The position numbers and the translations under genes were made by a program. The notes under the pieces were generated by a model. It ran no database searches and had not been told where the DNA came from. It saw only the letters and a list, made by a program, of their open reading frames with translations. Of a DNA stretch of 64,000 bases, positions 1 to 11,765 are shown in pieces (position 1 is the first letter of the stretch; each line of letters starts with the position of its first letter). Source of the DNA: Holtermannia corniformis (Eukaryota > Basidiomycota > Tremellomycetes > Holtermanniales); assembly GCA_001599935.1 (NCBI GenBank), contig BCIJ01000020.1, positions 319,377 through 383,376 on the forward strand, written 5' to 3'.

Positions 1-2
1 AG

Positions 3-1920
3 AACGGACGAATCTTCACCGCGGTGGATCAAGGTGATTTCGCCGATTTTTTCGTCGTCCAGGATGGCAAACTCGAGTTTGTCGGGAAACAGAAAGACTA
101 CGCTGCGGGTAGCGCTGGGAATCCGACAGAGATCATTGCGTCGGCAAACGACTTGAGAGGAAGAGTGGTCCTGCCCGGCTTCATCGATGCTCATACTCAT
201 CTCGAGATGATGGGCCACTTTATCGGCCGCGTCAACCTCATCGACTGCGACACGGTTCGAGACGTCTTGGACGCGCTGAAGAGACATCAACAAGCCAACC
301 CGGACGCGCAAAGGCTCCTCGGCCGTAGCTGGCTGTTTGACATATTTGATCCAGATGGCGAGCCGACAAAGCAGTTGCTCGACGAGGCGTTTCCCGACAT
401 CCCAGTCTATCTCGATGCAAATGACCTACATTCGACGTGGCTCAACTCTGCTGCCCTTGCCGAGATCGGCGTGGATGACAGTGTCAAGGACCCGCAAGGA
501 GGCGAGTTTGCGCGAGACACGGACGGGCACCTCACGGGCTTTCTTCTCGAAACGGCTCTGACCGAGTCAGTGTGTATACTGCATGCAGTCAGTTCCACTC
601 ATCAAGCACAGATACGTCTGGCCCTTTCTTGCTCGAGAAACAAGTGCCGAACAGCGAGTTGAGGCTATGCAAGCTGCTTTCGAAGCGTACACTGCAACGG
701 GGGTTACCGGGGCGATCGAGATGGCCGGCACGGCGGACCACGTCGAGGCCCTCGAAACGCTGTATGATCGGCTCGGGGGACGTCTGCCGATCAGAATATG
801 GGTGCACATGATCGTTGCAGTCGAAGGAACGGCCGAGGAGCGCGTCCGCCGAGTGGACGAGGCTATTGCTCACCGCGATCGTCTTGCCGCCAAGGGCGTT
901 ACAGAGTGGCTGCAGATCATCGGCATCAAGATCATCTCCGACGGTGTGATTGACGCTTGTATGTGCCGAGTACCCTTGGGGCGTGACCATCGACTGACCT
1001 GGTCTAGGTTCGGCGTTCATGAAAGAGCCGTATGGCAACGGCACGGGCTGCAACCCGATCTGGGAGCGTGAAGTCCTACGACCGGTGATTGTTCATGCCG
1101 ATGCAGCGGAGATGCAGATTGCTGTACACACCATCGGTACGTACCGATGCGTCTAATCTAAAGTTCGAAGTGATGAGGGACAGGCGACGCGGCGTCCGAG
1201 ATGGCGCTTGATCTGCTTGAATACGCGGCCGAGGTCAATGGCCCTTGTCCGACACGGCGCCATCGTCTCGAGCATCTCGAGTTCATTACTGAAGAGTCTG
1301 TATCGCGTATCGCCAAGCTCGGCTTAACGGCGTCGCTTCAGCCCGTGCATGCCGACCCGATCCTGGCGTTCAACTGGATGGCGCAGCTCGGACACGATCA
1401 CCGGTGTGATCGTGCGTTCCCCTGGAAGGAATTTCGGGATCAAGGCTGTCAGATTGCTCTGGGCACCGATGCGCCCACTGCGCCAGTGAGTCTGCAATAC
1501 GTCGTACTCAGCGCACAACTTACGCCAACTCAGTATGAAGCGCTGCCTAATCTGTACATTGCCACGAACCGCCAATCAGCGCTCAAGCCCGACATGCCAT
1601 GGCCGCCGACCGGTCCGGCTGGTCAGAAGATTGTCGAGGGTGGACGACAGTGCTTCAGTACCGCTCAAGCCATCATCGGCGCCACGCGCGGCGGTGCTCA
1701 TTCGTGCCGGATGGAGCAAAGGCTTGGTACGCTCCGTACGGGGCTTTCGGCCGACTTTGGCGTGCTTCGCGATAACCCGTTCGAGGGGGCAGACGGAACC
1801 AAGGCGTGGCGGAAGGGACAGGAAGGTGTATTGGAAACTTGGATCAAGGGTGAACGAGTGTTTGAGCGGACATATGCAGTGCACGGGTTGGATGGTATGG
1901 GAGGAGAATGTGATGCATGA
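3..1920 (+). CDS. Amidohydrolase family protein (YtcJ-like), 5' end outside window
   Basis: Metal-dependent hydrolase of the amidohydrolase superfamily, closest in style to the YtcJ group; its substrate cannot be told from sequence. The frame is already open at base 3 with the family's N-terminal beta-sandwich motif (NGRIFTAV), so the true start lies before the window. Visible metal-site motifs are GFIDAHTHLEMMG (HxH), VHADAAEMQIAVHTIGD, RHRLEHLEF and LGTDAPTAPVS (the catalytic Asp region). Three introns restore one frame: 566-611, 959-1007 and 1137-1183. The protein ends in GLDGMGGECDA at a TGA. No signal peptide can be judged because the N-terminus is missing. It is transcribed toward the convergent Kre9/KNH gene, about 90 bp away. 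The family call is firm; the exact reaction is unknown. Confidence 0.88.
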
Positions 1921-2012
1921 GAGGTCATGGAAAATGTCCAGAGCAAAGAAGAGACGGAAATGCGGGGTCGTAGAATAAGGGCATTATAAGCTGTAAAGTG
2001 ACTTGGCCAAAC

Positions 2013-2894
2013 TCAGAACAGACAAGCGATTCCGCCCGAGATGGCGACGACGACGGCAGCGGCCGGGACGAGGAGGCCGTTCAGCCCGTGCAACCCGTTT
2101 GTCGTAGCCGCGCCCGAGGGCTGTGCGGTCGGGAATGCAGCAGCAGACGACTCGCTGTGAATGAGATTGCGTCAGACACCTGCAGCGCGGACAAGCACGA
2201 CGTACGATTGCGCATTGGGGATATCGCGGTCGGTGGCGGACGCACTCCCTGTGGCACTTGCTCCAGACGAGGATGCAGAGGCGACTGGAGAGCGTTAGAT
2301 GACCTAGTGCAACCAGGTGACATAGACTGACCAGTGCCGTCAGCGATCTCAAACTGCTCGCTGGTGGCCAGAACGGCGTTGGGCGCGGTCGTGTTGATGA
2401 ACAGGACGGTGTAGGCTTGACTGCGTACGGTAGGTCAGATATCAGAGTCGATCGCCTGTAGTGACATACGCCGAGTTGACGCCGGGAAGCTTGATGGTCA
2501 CTTGCGAAGCGGTTGCGTTGACTGACCCATGATCAGCTAAGCTCGGGCATCTGGTATAAAGAGGCCATGGCGCACCGCTATCAGCCAATGCAAGATCGCC
2601 ACCAAGGACGCTCTGATCCTGGTTCCTCAAGTTGATGCGGAACAGGTAGGTGTCAGTCGTTGGGTCTGATGATGTCCAATTGAGGGTGACAGTCCCGTTC
2701 TTGAACCTGTTCGTGTGAGCTTTGCCTTGATGGCGGAGCGTACCAGACAGTCCTAGAGTTTGGATCGAGGATAGTCAACGCCGCTGTAGTCTCCGTCAGT
2801 TTCTCGATGCTGCAGCACAGACGTTCCGCACGGACCTTGCACGTTGATGGCCGTGAGAGCGAGGGCGACGATGGCGAACAAGCTTTTGAGCATT
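2013..2894 (-). CDS. GPI-anchored secreted protein with Kre9/KNH-type domain
   Basis: Predicted cell-surface protein of about 196 residues, assembled from seven exons. It starts with a signal peptide (MLKSLFAIVALALTAINVQ). A Kre9/KNH-like beta-sandwich follows (NGTVTLNWTSSDPTTDTYLF, then TIKLPGVNS and AYTVLFINTT, and the segment ATSEQFEIADGT). After that comes a Ser/Ala/Thr-rich linker and a hydrophobic C-terminus (LLVPAAAVVVAISGGIACLF) typical of a GPI-attachment signal. Such Ser/Thr-rich Kre9/KNH proteins sit on the membrane or in the wall; members have been linked to beta-1,6-glucan assembly. Six short introns are needed; several carry CTGAC or CTGAT-type branch sites. A TATATA element on the minus strand lies about 100 bp upstream of the ATG. 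Which wall process it serves is not readable from sequence. Confidence 0.82.
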
Positions 2895-3459
2895 GTGAGT
2901 GGCTAGAGAGTGAGGATAGGATGCAAGAGAGGGACGAGAAGGGTGAGGATGAGGCGAGGCGGAAGGATGGTGGGTTGACGGATCGTCTACCCCTATATAC
3001 ACTCGGACAGGTGGACGCGTGCGGTGGGTGGCGAATCCGTGGCACTTTTTTGCCAAGACGATCAGTCGCAGGCTCTGGTCGCTACCACACGACAAGGTAG
3101 GGCATGATGATTGCGAGGCAGAGATCGCTTGGGGTAGTGCCGGTACACGCTAGAGCTCGCGCACCGGCAGGGTTGCTGGGTCATGCCACTCCAGTGATTA
3201 CAGCCATATATATGTCACTGCATGTCGATTTCGTCCCGAGAGACACACCATCAGCCTGTACAGATGGCCTCTATCATGCCTGCGCTCCGAGGACTTGTCT
3301 AGCTATGCAGTCTTGAGGAATAGATCCCAACCGTGACGTGACTTTACCGCCACGTCATTACAGCTTTGGGGTTTGATACCGCGCGCCTCCGTTCGCTGCT
3401 GACATTGTCAACCGTCTCGAGCTTTCACTCGACATCCTCGTCGTCGTCTCAGCAGCACA
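2895..3459. other. Divergent intergenic region, Kre9/KNH gene and TAF12
   Basis: About 565 bp between two divergent start codons. Apart from the TATATA near 2994 no gene or RNA is recognisable; short ORFs here lack family motifs. Confidence 0.6.
2994..2999 (-). promoter_or_regulatory. TATA-like element of the Kre9/KNH gene
   Basis: TATATA about 100 bp upstream of the ATG at 2894, in the only intergenic DNA serving this gene. Position fits a TATA box; no experimental support. Confidence 0.4.
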
Positions 3460-4964
3460 ATGTCGCAGCAGCCATACCGCCCGCCTACAACTGCTGCAGG
3501 AACGGCACCAGCGGCAGCGAATGCAACCGGCACTCCAGCGGCTCGCCCGCCAAACTCCGAATTGACCACTATTCTCATGAACATTCCCAACCTCGTCAAG
3601 ATGGCAAACTCGGGAGGGCTGACAGAGATTCAGATCAGGCAGGTACGTTGCATGGAGTCCAGGGTAGCCTTGGGAGCTGTGAACGACTTGCATCTGCTTC
3701 GTCAGATATACCACGGCTGCCGACGACCAAGGCCAAAGTCGCTTCTGCAGCTGACGGCGTCTTGTAGTTGCGTCAACTCATCCGTCAACATACGCCCACC
3801 ATCCTCGCCAATGCCACTGCACGCGGGCTCCCAAACCCTCTTACGAACCTGCCGGCCATCCTCGATCCCCACCAGCCGTGGGAGGGCGCAATCGCCAACG
3901 CTGTGATCAAGAAACCAGCACCCTCCCCAGCCACGACCGCCGCAGCGTCTTCCACTCCCACCACGCCTGCTCAGCGTCTTCCTGCCGCCGCCCCAGCAGC
4001 TACCAATGCCACGCAGACCCCGACGCAAAAGGCTGTGCCGCAGCTGTCGGAGCAGCAAGTTCGGGCCATGATCAACCTGACACCGCAGCAGCGTGAAACC
4101 TACTTTACCAACGTGGGTTGCGTACAGTACTGGGCAGTGCTTTGCTGACAAGCGCAGAACCCGCACCAAAAAGTCGCGTTCCAAACGTACATCACCCGGC
4201 TCCGCGCCCACAGTGCGCAAACGGCTCGCACGACCTCGACTGCCAACTCTGCGTCTTCAACCCCGCCCGCAACGACGACTTCAACCTCCGTCTTGCCCAA
4301 CCTCGCCATCCCGGCCAGTGCCCGGCGTGACCAACCAAACTCGAGGGCCGTGAGTCCGCTTTACCATCACTATGACCCCGTGCCGGCGTCGCGCGCCGCC
4401 TACGTCTTTGCCGTCCTCCATGGCTTGATGCTGACGCCTGTGCCCGTGCCAGCCGCAGGCACAGCCGGCACGGGAGGAGCCCAGGTTGGCCCCGGTTCAG
4501 GATGAGCTCCTCGCGCGCAAGCGCAAGCTCGCCGATATGTTGGGGGTCGTGGCGCCGGGCGAGGAGATGGAGGTTGGCGTAGCAGAGGTCGGTTGACAGC
4601 TCTTGCGTCGGACTCAGGGCTGAACTCGTGAGCAGATCCTGAAAGAGGCTGCGGATGAGATCATGGCGGATGCGCTCAGGGAGGCGTGTCGGCTCGCAAA
4701 GCACCGCAAGTCGAGCACGGTCGAGGTCAAGGATATCGCATTGGCTATAGGTGCGGCGCAACGCGGTCGCTGTAACCGTCTCGCTAACCTACAACAGACA
4801 TGCGCTACTCGATCCAGATCCCCGGTTTCCAAGCACTCAACGATCAATCACGACCCCACACGACAACCATCGACGAGACTCAACGTCGGCGTGCTCGCGG
4901 CGTCTTTCCTCGTCGCCGCTTGGCGCTGGAAGCCGTGGCGCAGGTCAAGGAAGAGGCAACTTGA
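3460..4964 (+). CDS. TAF12: Transcription initiation factor TFIID subunit 12
   Basis: Histone-fold subunit shared by TFIID and SAGA; pairs with TAF4 or ADA1 in the nucleus. Six exons (3460-3642, 3768-4112, 4158-4349, 4459-4587, 4636-4750, 4798-4964) give 376 residues. The N-terminal two thirds is Ala/Pro/Thr/Gln-rich and low-complexity. The C-terminal histone fold is diagnostic: ILKEAADEIMADALREACRL, then AKHRKSSTVEVKDIALAI and DMRYSIQIPGF, closely matching the family's RLAKHRKS and IRIPGF blocks. The ATG at 3460 follows a C-rich leader and is the first in frame. It is convergent with RRN6 (130 bp between stop codons). The first intron (125 nt) is longer than most in the window. Confidence 0.95.
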
Positions 4965-5094
4965 GCAATGTTTGCCTGACCGAGCTGTGTTGTACTATAA
5001 GATGTCAGAGGCATGACTTGATGATCGATTCGAAGCATCACTTGCCTTGTGACTGCAGATCATACGCGAGCGGGGTGCCGTCGCTATGGTGCCA

Positions 5095-8000
5095 CTAGAA
5101 CCCTGCGACTCGCTTCTTGGGCTTCTTCTTGGGCGCCGTTCGTCCACCAAAGGGACCTGGCAAGACTTGGGTCGATGGCCCGTTGACCATGGCCGCTTCC
5201 TGGCTTGTATCGCCAGCCTGCGATCGACCGAGTGACGCGACCTCACGAGTCCACGATACGTTGCGCCCAAAGCTTGCCGGCTGCGTCTGCTGCTGTAGTG
5301 GCGAAGGCGAGCTCGCCCGGATCGTCGGGTACGCTTGTTGGCTCGCAAACACGGTCGTACGTGGCGATGGCAGGGCCCTCGTTGGCCGTTCGAGTGCAGG
5401 CGAGCCAGCACGGGGGGTGGCCACCTTTTGTTGGGGCGTCCATACGTATGTCGACGGGTCGTCACCTAGCGTCCATTCTTTCATGAGAAGTCGGGCCGTG
5501 GGGTGATTGAGGCCTCGCTCGGGCTCGTCGTGATTGACGGGTTGGAGGTAGCTGAAGGTGATCGGTGGTGGGCCGGCCTCGTTGAGCGTCAGTGCTTCGG
5601 TCACTTGAGCGAAAAGGTCTTCTGGACTCGTCGGTGGCTCGAGCTGTTTCTTGGCAACCGACCTGGTGACCGCTAGGGTTGAGAGCACGGTACCGGCGAG
5701 CTTCAAGTCTCGTGCTAGCAGCCGACATGCTGTCTGCTGCATCGTACGGGACGAAGCACCGTCGTCGTGGCTACTTGTCGGAAAGTGATCGAGCTGAAGC
5801 TTCTCTGCCATCGCGTTCGATGGGCCGTCGTATCCAGCATGATGTCGTAGTACATGCTCAACGTCGAGATACTCTGCTCCTTGACGGTCTCTTGCCAAAT
5901 GCTCGAGATATTGGTCGACCTCCGCGTGCTCAACAGCTGCCAACTGGCTCATCTTTAGGTAGTCTGAGCGCGGCGGATCATGCAACTGGATCGTCTGCGC
6001 CAGCACATCGATCCTGTTTGACGTCAGGAATAGGTGGCGAATAGTTCGAACAGCGCACCCAGTGATGATAGGTCCAGTTTGCAACGATAAGTCGTCGAAA
6101 CTTGGACTACTTGACTGAACCGTCGCGTTACCGGTGATATCAGCGTTGATTTCTGAAACACCTCAGCTTGATATCACTGACGACCGGCCGTCACTCACGA
6201 TGCCAAGCTCGCTCAAAGTTGAGCGTCTGGAAACGTTTCCCGTCTTGCGCGGAGCCAGTCGGTATCGATTTCCGCCGCACTGTGCTATCCTGACCGCCGG
6301 CGTGTAATCGCATCGCACTGATGTCGCCACCGTTCGTCGCCGTGCTGCCATGTGCGAGGGGCACACTGAGAATCCTACCGTCTTCCAACAGTTGCAACAA
6401 TTCGGCCGAACCGGCTTCCGCCGCAGAGCTCAGCAAGCAAAGTGAGGCAACTTTGACTTCGCCAGGTAGACGAATGGCCAGGAGATGAGGCTCACACAGT
6501 GATCTTGCCGGATAGGTTCTTGATAATGAATAGATTGTCATCAAGCTTGATGACCGTGACGACAGCAGATAACGCTCGGCTGCTACGTGTCAATCATAAC
6601 GTATGAGCGCGTCGTACCCGATACCGACCGTTAGTGTCGTAGCTGGCCAAGGCAGATATGGATAGCGTCGGATCGGTGCCTCTGCCGTGCATCCAAGTAA
6701 GGCCCGGCTGGCCAGGTTTGCGCTCATCCAGCCAGACCAACGCCTCTGTCGTGCATATGCACGTCCACAGAGAGCCGCGCGCGGCTGCTGTTGGCTCTAG
6801 GTCAAGGATCCTGGTGCCCACTGGCGCAGAGTAGAGTGTGACAGCTGGCGTGTCCGTGACCTGGAGCTCCATCAGTCTGATACGATATGGACCCGGAGAT
6901 AATCACCTGCAACTCGAGTAGCTCTACAGAGTTTGTCGAAGTCACGACAGCCGTGTCCATCTGTACACCGTATGCCACTCGATAGACCGCATTGTGTGCC
7001 CGTGCGGCGACAGATGAACGAATCGGTCGTCTGCATGTCATATCAGCAGAGCCATGTGGAACGCACTCAGAGAACTGACAGCTCTTGCCTCAGAAAGCCT
7101 GCCTGAACGTCCAGCTTCCAAGCCCACAAACCACCACCATCATCGATGATCAGCGCTCGCCCCCAAGACTCCGAGTCGACAGCAATGTCCATCGGTCGTC
7201 GTCCCTTGAATTGCAAAGTCGTCACCGATGCGATCTCGACTGATCGATACTCGCAAAGGTCCGGTGAGGGTGATCGAGCCAATTGGATAGCTCGCACAGA
7301 CGAGTGTAGGCGAACGAAGAGGACCGAGCACTCGTCTACGCACGTTAGTGCACTGATGCGGTTATGATAGTCAGGACGTACAGTTGTGCTGGATCGCTAA
7401 TTGAGCTGGCGAATGCACAAGCTGCAGTATCGAGGTTGGAAATTCTACTCGCGACGCATGGGCCGACATGGTGCGAAACTCGGCACCAATGGGGCCGCTG
7501 CGACTAGTCTCCTCTGCGGGACGAAGACTTGACATCTCTTCGAACCAGTCAGCTCCCAGCCCTCATTTCCCGTCTGACTGACCAAGTATGTTCCCAATGT
7601 CACCACCTGGATAGAGTACGACCCGATTGACGCCTTCGCGTTGTGGCTCGACGATCTCTAAACATGAGCCTTGGTACGGGTCAGATGCGTTCTGCGCATT
7701 GAGCGCCTGCAGCTCTTCACGAGCGATATTCAGGATAGTAGATGTATCAACCATGTCCACTTGTGAATCGAGAAACGTCTCCTGTGACGGAGGTGAGCTC
7801 GCCGGACACGGCAGATCACAAGGCGTACGCACCATGGCATGGTATATTTGATCCTCACTCAGTGTTACGGGTTGCTTGTGCGTTTGCTCGCGTACTCGAC
7901 AAGGCCCTGATAGCTCGGCAGCATCACCCAACACCGTCACTCGCGCGCCTTGGCGTCCGTCAGCTATACACAACTAGAACACTCCACGAGACTCACCGCC

Positions 8001-8210
8001 CTCGCCTTCCACCGCCCATTGCCAATGCCAGTACCTGTCCTTCCCGACAATGTCCGCCTTGAGTGTTACGGCGCCGGGCCGGCCATAGTCCAGGATGACA
8101 CCTCCGTTCGTGGTCTTGTCTGCTGTACTAAGAGATTGGCTTGCAGCAGCTGTACGTCGTCCACGAGAGCGTGGTATGAGTGATGGCTCGACAGAGGGCG
8201 GGAATGCCAT
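5095..8210 (-). CDS. RRN6: RNA polymerase I core factor subunit RRN6-like
   Basis: Likely nucleolar Pol I initiation factor (Rrn6 in fungi, TAF1C in animals), part of the core factor that recruits Pol I to rDNA promoters. Nine exons give about 900 residues, the size of yeast Rrn6. Recognisable blocks: DYGRPGAVTL near residue 40; beta-propeller-like segments (GRALIIDDGGGLWAWKLD, then ALVWLDERKPGQPGLTWMHG with RGTDPTLSIS, then LLSSRSSSLMTIYSLS); helical sequence and a long Ser/Pro-rich tail; and a basic C-terminus KKKPKKRVAGF, which resembles the Lys-rich tail ending in Gly-Phe of Rrn6/TAF1C proteins. The ATG at 8210 is chosen because the upstream in-frame codon is TTG. All eight introns keep one frame. 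The protein diverges fast, so a profile search is the right confirmation. Confidence 0.78.
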
Positions 8211-8793
8211 CCTGTCGACATGGGGCCCGCAAAGTACGATCAAACTGGGACAGGCCAAGACCGGCCGGGAAAGTGTCGCTAACAATACGCTAGCGCGCAG
8301 ATTGCTAGCGTGTATGCGGGGGATGCACGGTGGTGCGGACGCCGTACACTGACTGAGGTTGCTTCTGACATACTAGTACGGTGTGACATACTTCATGCAC
8401 CCGCGGCGTGACGCGTGAGCCCAGGTGCAGCCCACAGACGTGTCAGAAGGCGGCGAGAAGCATAACTGATCGAGGTGACATTCATATTGCAATCTCTGTC
8501 ATTCCCGTGAATTGGCTACTTTGTTACAGTGAACTGGTGCTCTCTGACTCGCCTTGCGACCTGAGAAGACGTTTAGACAATCTTCATTGCGTCGCCAGAG
8601 TTGTCCGCACGGCGACAAACGCGATCGCCCCGTGCCTGATCTCGAACGTGTCCATCCCTCCGTGTCTCAGCCAGGTCAACCGGCCACCGCATCGCAACAA
8701 CCATTCCCCTGGTCGACCCCAACTCTCCTACATCACTGTACGAGTCACAGACTTGCATCCAGTGCAGCAGCTGACCCAACCAGAACTACAACC
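8211..8793. other. Divergent promoter region, RRN6 and alpha-amylase
   Basis: About 580 bp between the two start codons; no RNA gene, repeat or convincing small ORF seen. Confidence 0.5.
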
Positions 8794-11694
8794 ATGGCAA
8801 CCGGCGCTGAAAAACACAATGCTGGCGACAGCAAGCGCTCGTGCGTCATTCCCATCACGCACAGCTGTTTCACTCTGACCTTGACCTAGAAACGCAGTCA
8901 TTCTGCAGGCGTTCGAATGGTACGCCGCCGGCAACAAGGACAAGCACCATTGGGTTCATGTGCGTACGACCGTCGCCGTGACTGATAGCCTACTGATGGT
9001 TGTTTATAGTTGCAAGAGGAGGTGCCTCGCCTCGCCTCTATGGGTATCACTGGTATGTAACGATCGCACAGCTGCAAAGCCAAACTTATGCGTTTGATCA
9101 AAGCCGCTTGGGTCCCTCGTAAGTCTGAACACCGTCAAGATAGCCAGACACAACTCATGCATACCAGCGCCGACCAAGGGAGCAAGTGGCAAGTACGTCA
9201 CAGTTGCTTGTGACTCTTGGGTTTCCGCTCTGACATCTTTGTAGCAAGGGCACCGGCTACGACACGTATGACTTGTATGACCTGGGTCAGTGACTCCAGA
9301 GGGCTGCATCCACAACGGTCGCTGACCTCCCCCAGGTGAATTCGACCAAAAGGGGTCCCAAGAGACTGCCTGGGGTAACAAGGAGGAGCTCTTGAACCTT
9401 ATCAAGACTGCCAAAGATCAGGGAATCATCACGTACATCGATGCCGTGTTGAACCACAAGGTAACATCAGTGCACAGCCAGAATACACGGTGTTGCTGAT
9501 ACAGTGTACGTGTAGATGGGCGCGGACGACAAAGAGACCTTCAAGGCGGTCATGGTCGACCAAGAGAACCGTAACAAGGACGTTGCGGAGGCCAAGGACA
9601 TCGAGGCCTGGACCAAGTTTACGTTCCCGGGTCGCGGGGAGAAGTACAGCGGGTTCAAGTGGTACGTCGCGGCGTTTACTCGTGTAGACCGGGTGCTGAC
9701 AGGCCTAGGAACTTCAATCACTTTACTGGTGATGCCATCGCACTCTGAGATGAGTCCAGGCTGACAAATTGAAGGCGTCGACTATGATGCCAAGACCGAG
9801 ACAACGGCGATCTACCGAGTGCGTAATCACTATCTCCCATTAGAATCACACTCAGTTCTTTGGCTAGATCTCCGGTGAGAACAAGCACTGGGCGCAAGAC
9901 GTCGACAAGGAGAAGGGCTCGTATGACTTCTTGATGTAAGTCGAGGCAACTGCTGGGTCATTCGGTTGTACTGACTTGCAACTTCAGGGGTGTAAGTCGC
10001 TGAACTCGTCGTGACCTTTGACTGAACGAACATAACCACAGGCCGATGGTAGGTCTTAGACGTTGGACATGATGCTTCAACTGATCCCCCCTAGTCGACC
10101 ACGCCCACCCCGACGTCGAGAAGGAGTACGTTGCTGATCAGTCTCGCCAGTATAGTTTCGCTGATCTCTACAGGGTCAATGACTGGGGTGTCTGGGCGAT
10201 CAAGGAAACTGGAGCCAGGGGTTTCCGCTTTGACGTCAGTCTGGTTCGCTTCCTTGGATGTGTTAGCTGACTTTCCAGGCTGTCAAGCACATTTCTGTGT
10301 GTAGAGCGTATCTCGTACCTGCTGGGGACTGACTCGAAACAGGAAGAGTTCGTGTCGCAGTTCATCCAGCACGTCCGCAACACGCTGGAGATGCCACTCT
10401 TTGCGGTCGGAGAATTCTGGCACGGTGAGTGTCCTGCTGCGCATCAGCGTAACGCGAGTTGACGCTACCCCCAGATGACATCGACACGTTGGTTGCGTGC
10501 GTTTGCCAGTGCCTCAAACAGCAATCTGTCTAATGTACGCAGATATCTGGACCGCTTCGGTGCTCAATTCTCGTGCTTCGACTCGCCTCTTCAGGGTAAG
10601 TGGTTACTTTGCCCGCATTCTGATTACTGACCGGCGTCGACAGCCAACTTCAAGGTGCGATCATTGTCCGAGCTGTCTTTGTGCTGGTCCTGACATCATA
10701 CAGGAAGCCGGCGAGGCGAAGGAAAACTATGATCTCCGGACGATCTTTGACGGCACGTGAGTGATAGACGACCAAGGCCTAGGCGCATCAGCTAATCACC
10801 GATGATCGCTCAGCCTGGTCCAACGCCGTCCTATTGATGCCGTGTAAGCTTGCAGACCCTTTCGCGCCGCGAGTGACTGACGCGTGACGTGCAGCACGCT
10901 CGTGGACAACCACGACACCCAAGTCGGCCAGTCTCTCGAGCGGTGCGTTTGTCTGGTCGTGTACTTAGAACCTACTGACACTGCTTCAGCTGGGTCTCGT
11001 CTGGCTTCAAGCCCCTTGCGTACGCTTTGATCCTCTTCCGCGTCGATGGCTACCCGTAAGCACCGGCCGTTGCACTCATTCGGCCTCGCTGACTTTTCCA
11101 GCTGTGTCTTCTACGGCGACCTCTACGGCTGTGGCGGCGAGAACCCGCAGCAGCCGATGTCGCAGCTGGAAGACTTTGTCCGCATCCGCAAGCTCTTCAC
11201 GTACGTCTCGGCAACGTCCGCCACATTGTGCTGAAATTCGACCCTTGATAGCTACGGCGAGCTGCAGGACTACTTCGACCACCGTGAGTGTTCTGATGGG
11301 TCCTTGGCTCGCATTGACGCTTCGTAGCAAACTGCCTCGGCTGGGTCCGTACCGGTGACGAGGAGCATGATGGATGTGCCGTCGTGATCTGCAATGGTAC
11401 GGCGGACGGTAGCAAGAAGATGGAGGTCGGCAAGGTCAGTTTCGTGTCAATGACTGCAGACGGAACTTGATGGCTTGCACTAGGAACACGCTGGTGAAGT
11501 CTGGACCGATGTGCTCGGCTGGCATCAGGGCGAAATCACCATTGACGAGGGTACGTACTTGTGGTCAGCGAGGTTGTAGCGCCGGCTGATGCAAGCTTCA
11601 GAGGGCTGGGCCGAGTTTACTTGCGAACCCGAATCCGTGTCTGTATGGGCAAACAAGGAAGCACGCGGACGCGACGAGTTCAAGAAGGACTAGA
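8794..11694 (+). CDS. GH13 alpha-amylase, cytoplasmic type, with about 28 introns
   Basis: Endo-acting glycoside hydrolase family 13 enzyme that cleaves alpha-1,4-glucan. It has no signal peptide (MATGAEKHNAGDSKR) and resembles the Bacillus-liquefying-amylase-like intracellular enzymes, so it probably acts on glycogen in the cytosol. Conserved regions are all present: DAVLNHK (region I), GFRFDAVKH (nucleophile Asp), AVGEFWHDD (acid/base Glu) and LVDNHDTQ (third Asp), plus VFYGDLYGCGG. The gene is cut into about 29 exons, some minute: 15 nt (9104-9118), 4 nt (9988-9991), 7 nt (10042-10048) and 11 nt (10644-10654). Each is required to restore conserved sequence such as FLMGADVDHAHPDVEKE. Splicing yields roughly 520 residues ending RDEFKKD. 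It ends 71 bp from the convergent neighbour's stop. Confidence 0.95.
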
Positions 11695-11765
11695 CAGAGA
11701 CAGCTAGAACCTAGATTGTAGAGCTACCTGCGGTACTGGTGTGACGATGTCAATGGCATACACAA

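Noticed and set aside
24..662. Start codon at 24 for the amidohydrolase
   Set aside because: The codon is GTG and the family's NGRIFTAV motif is encoded upstream from base 3, so the gene begins outside the window.
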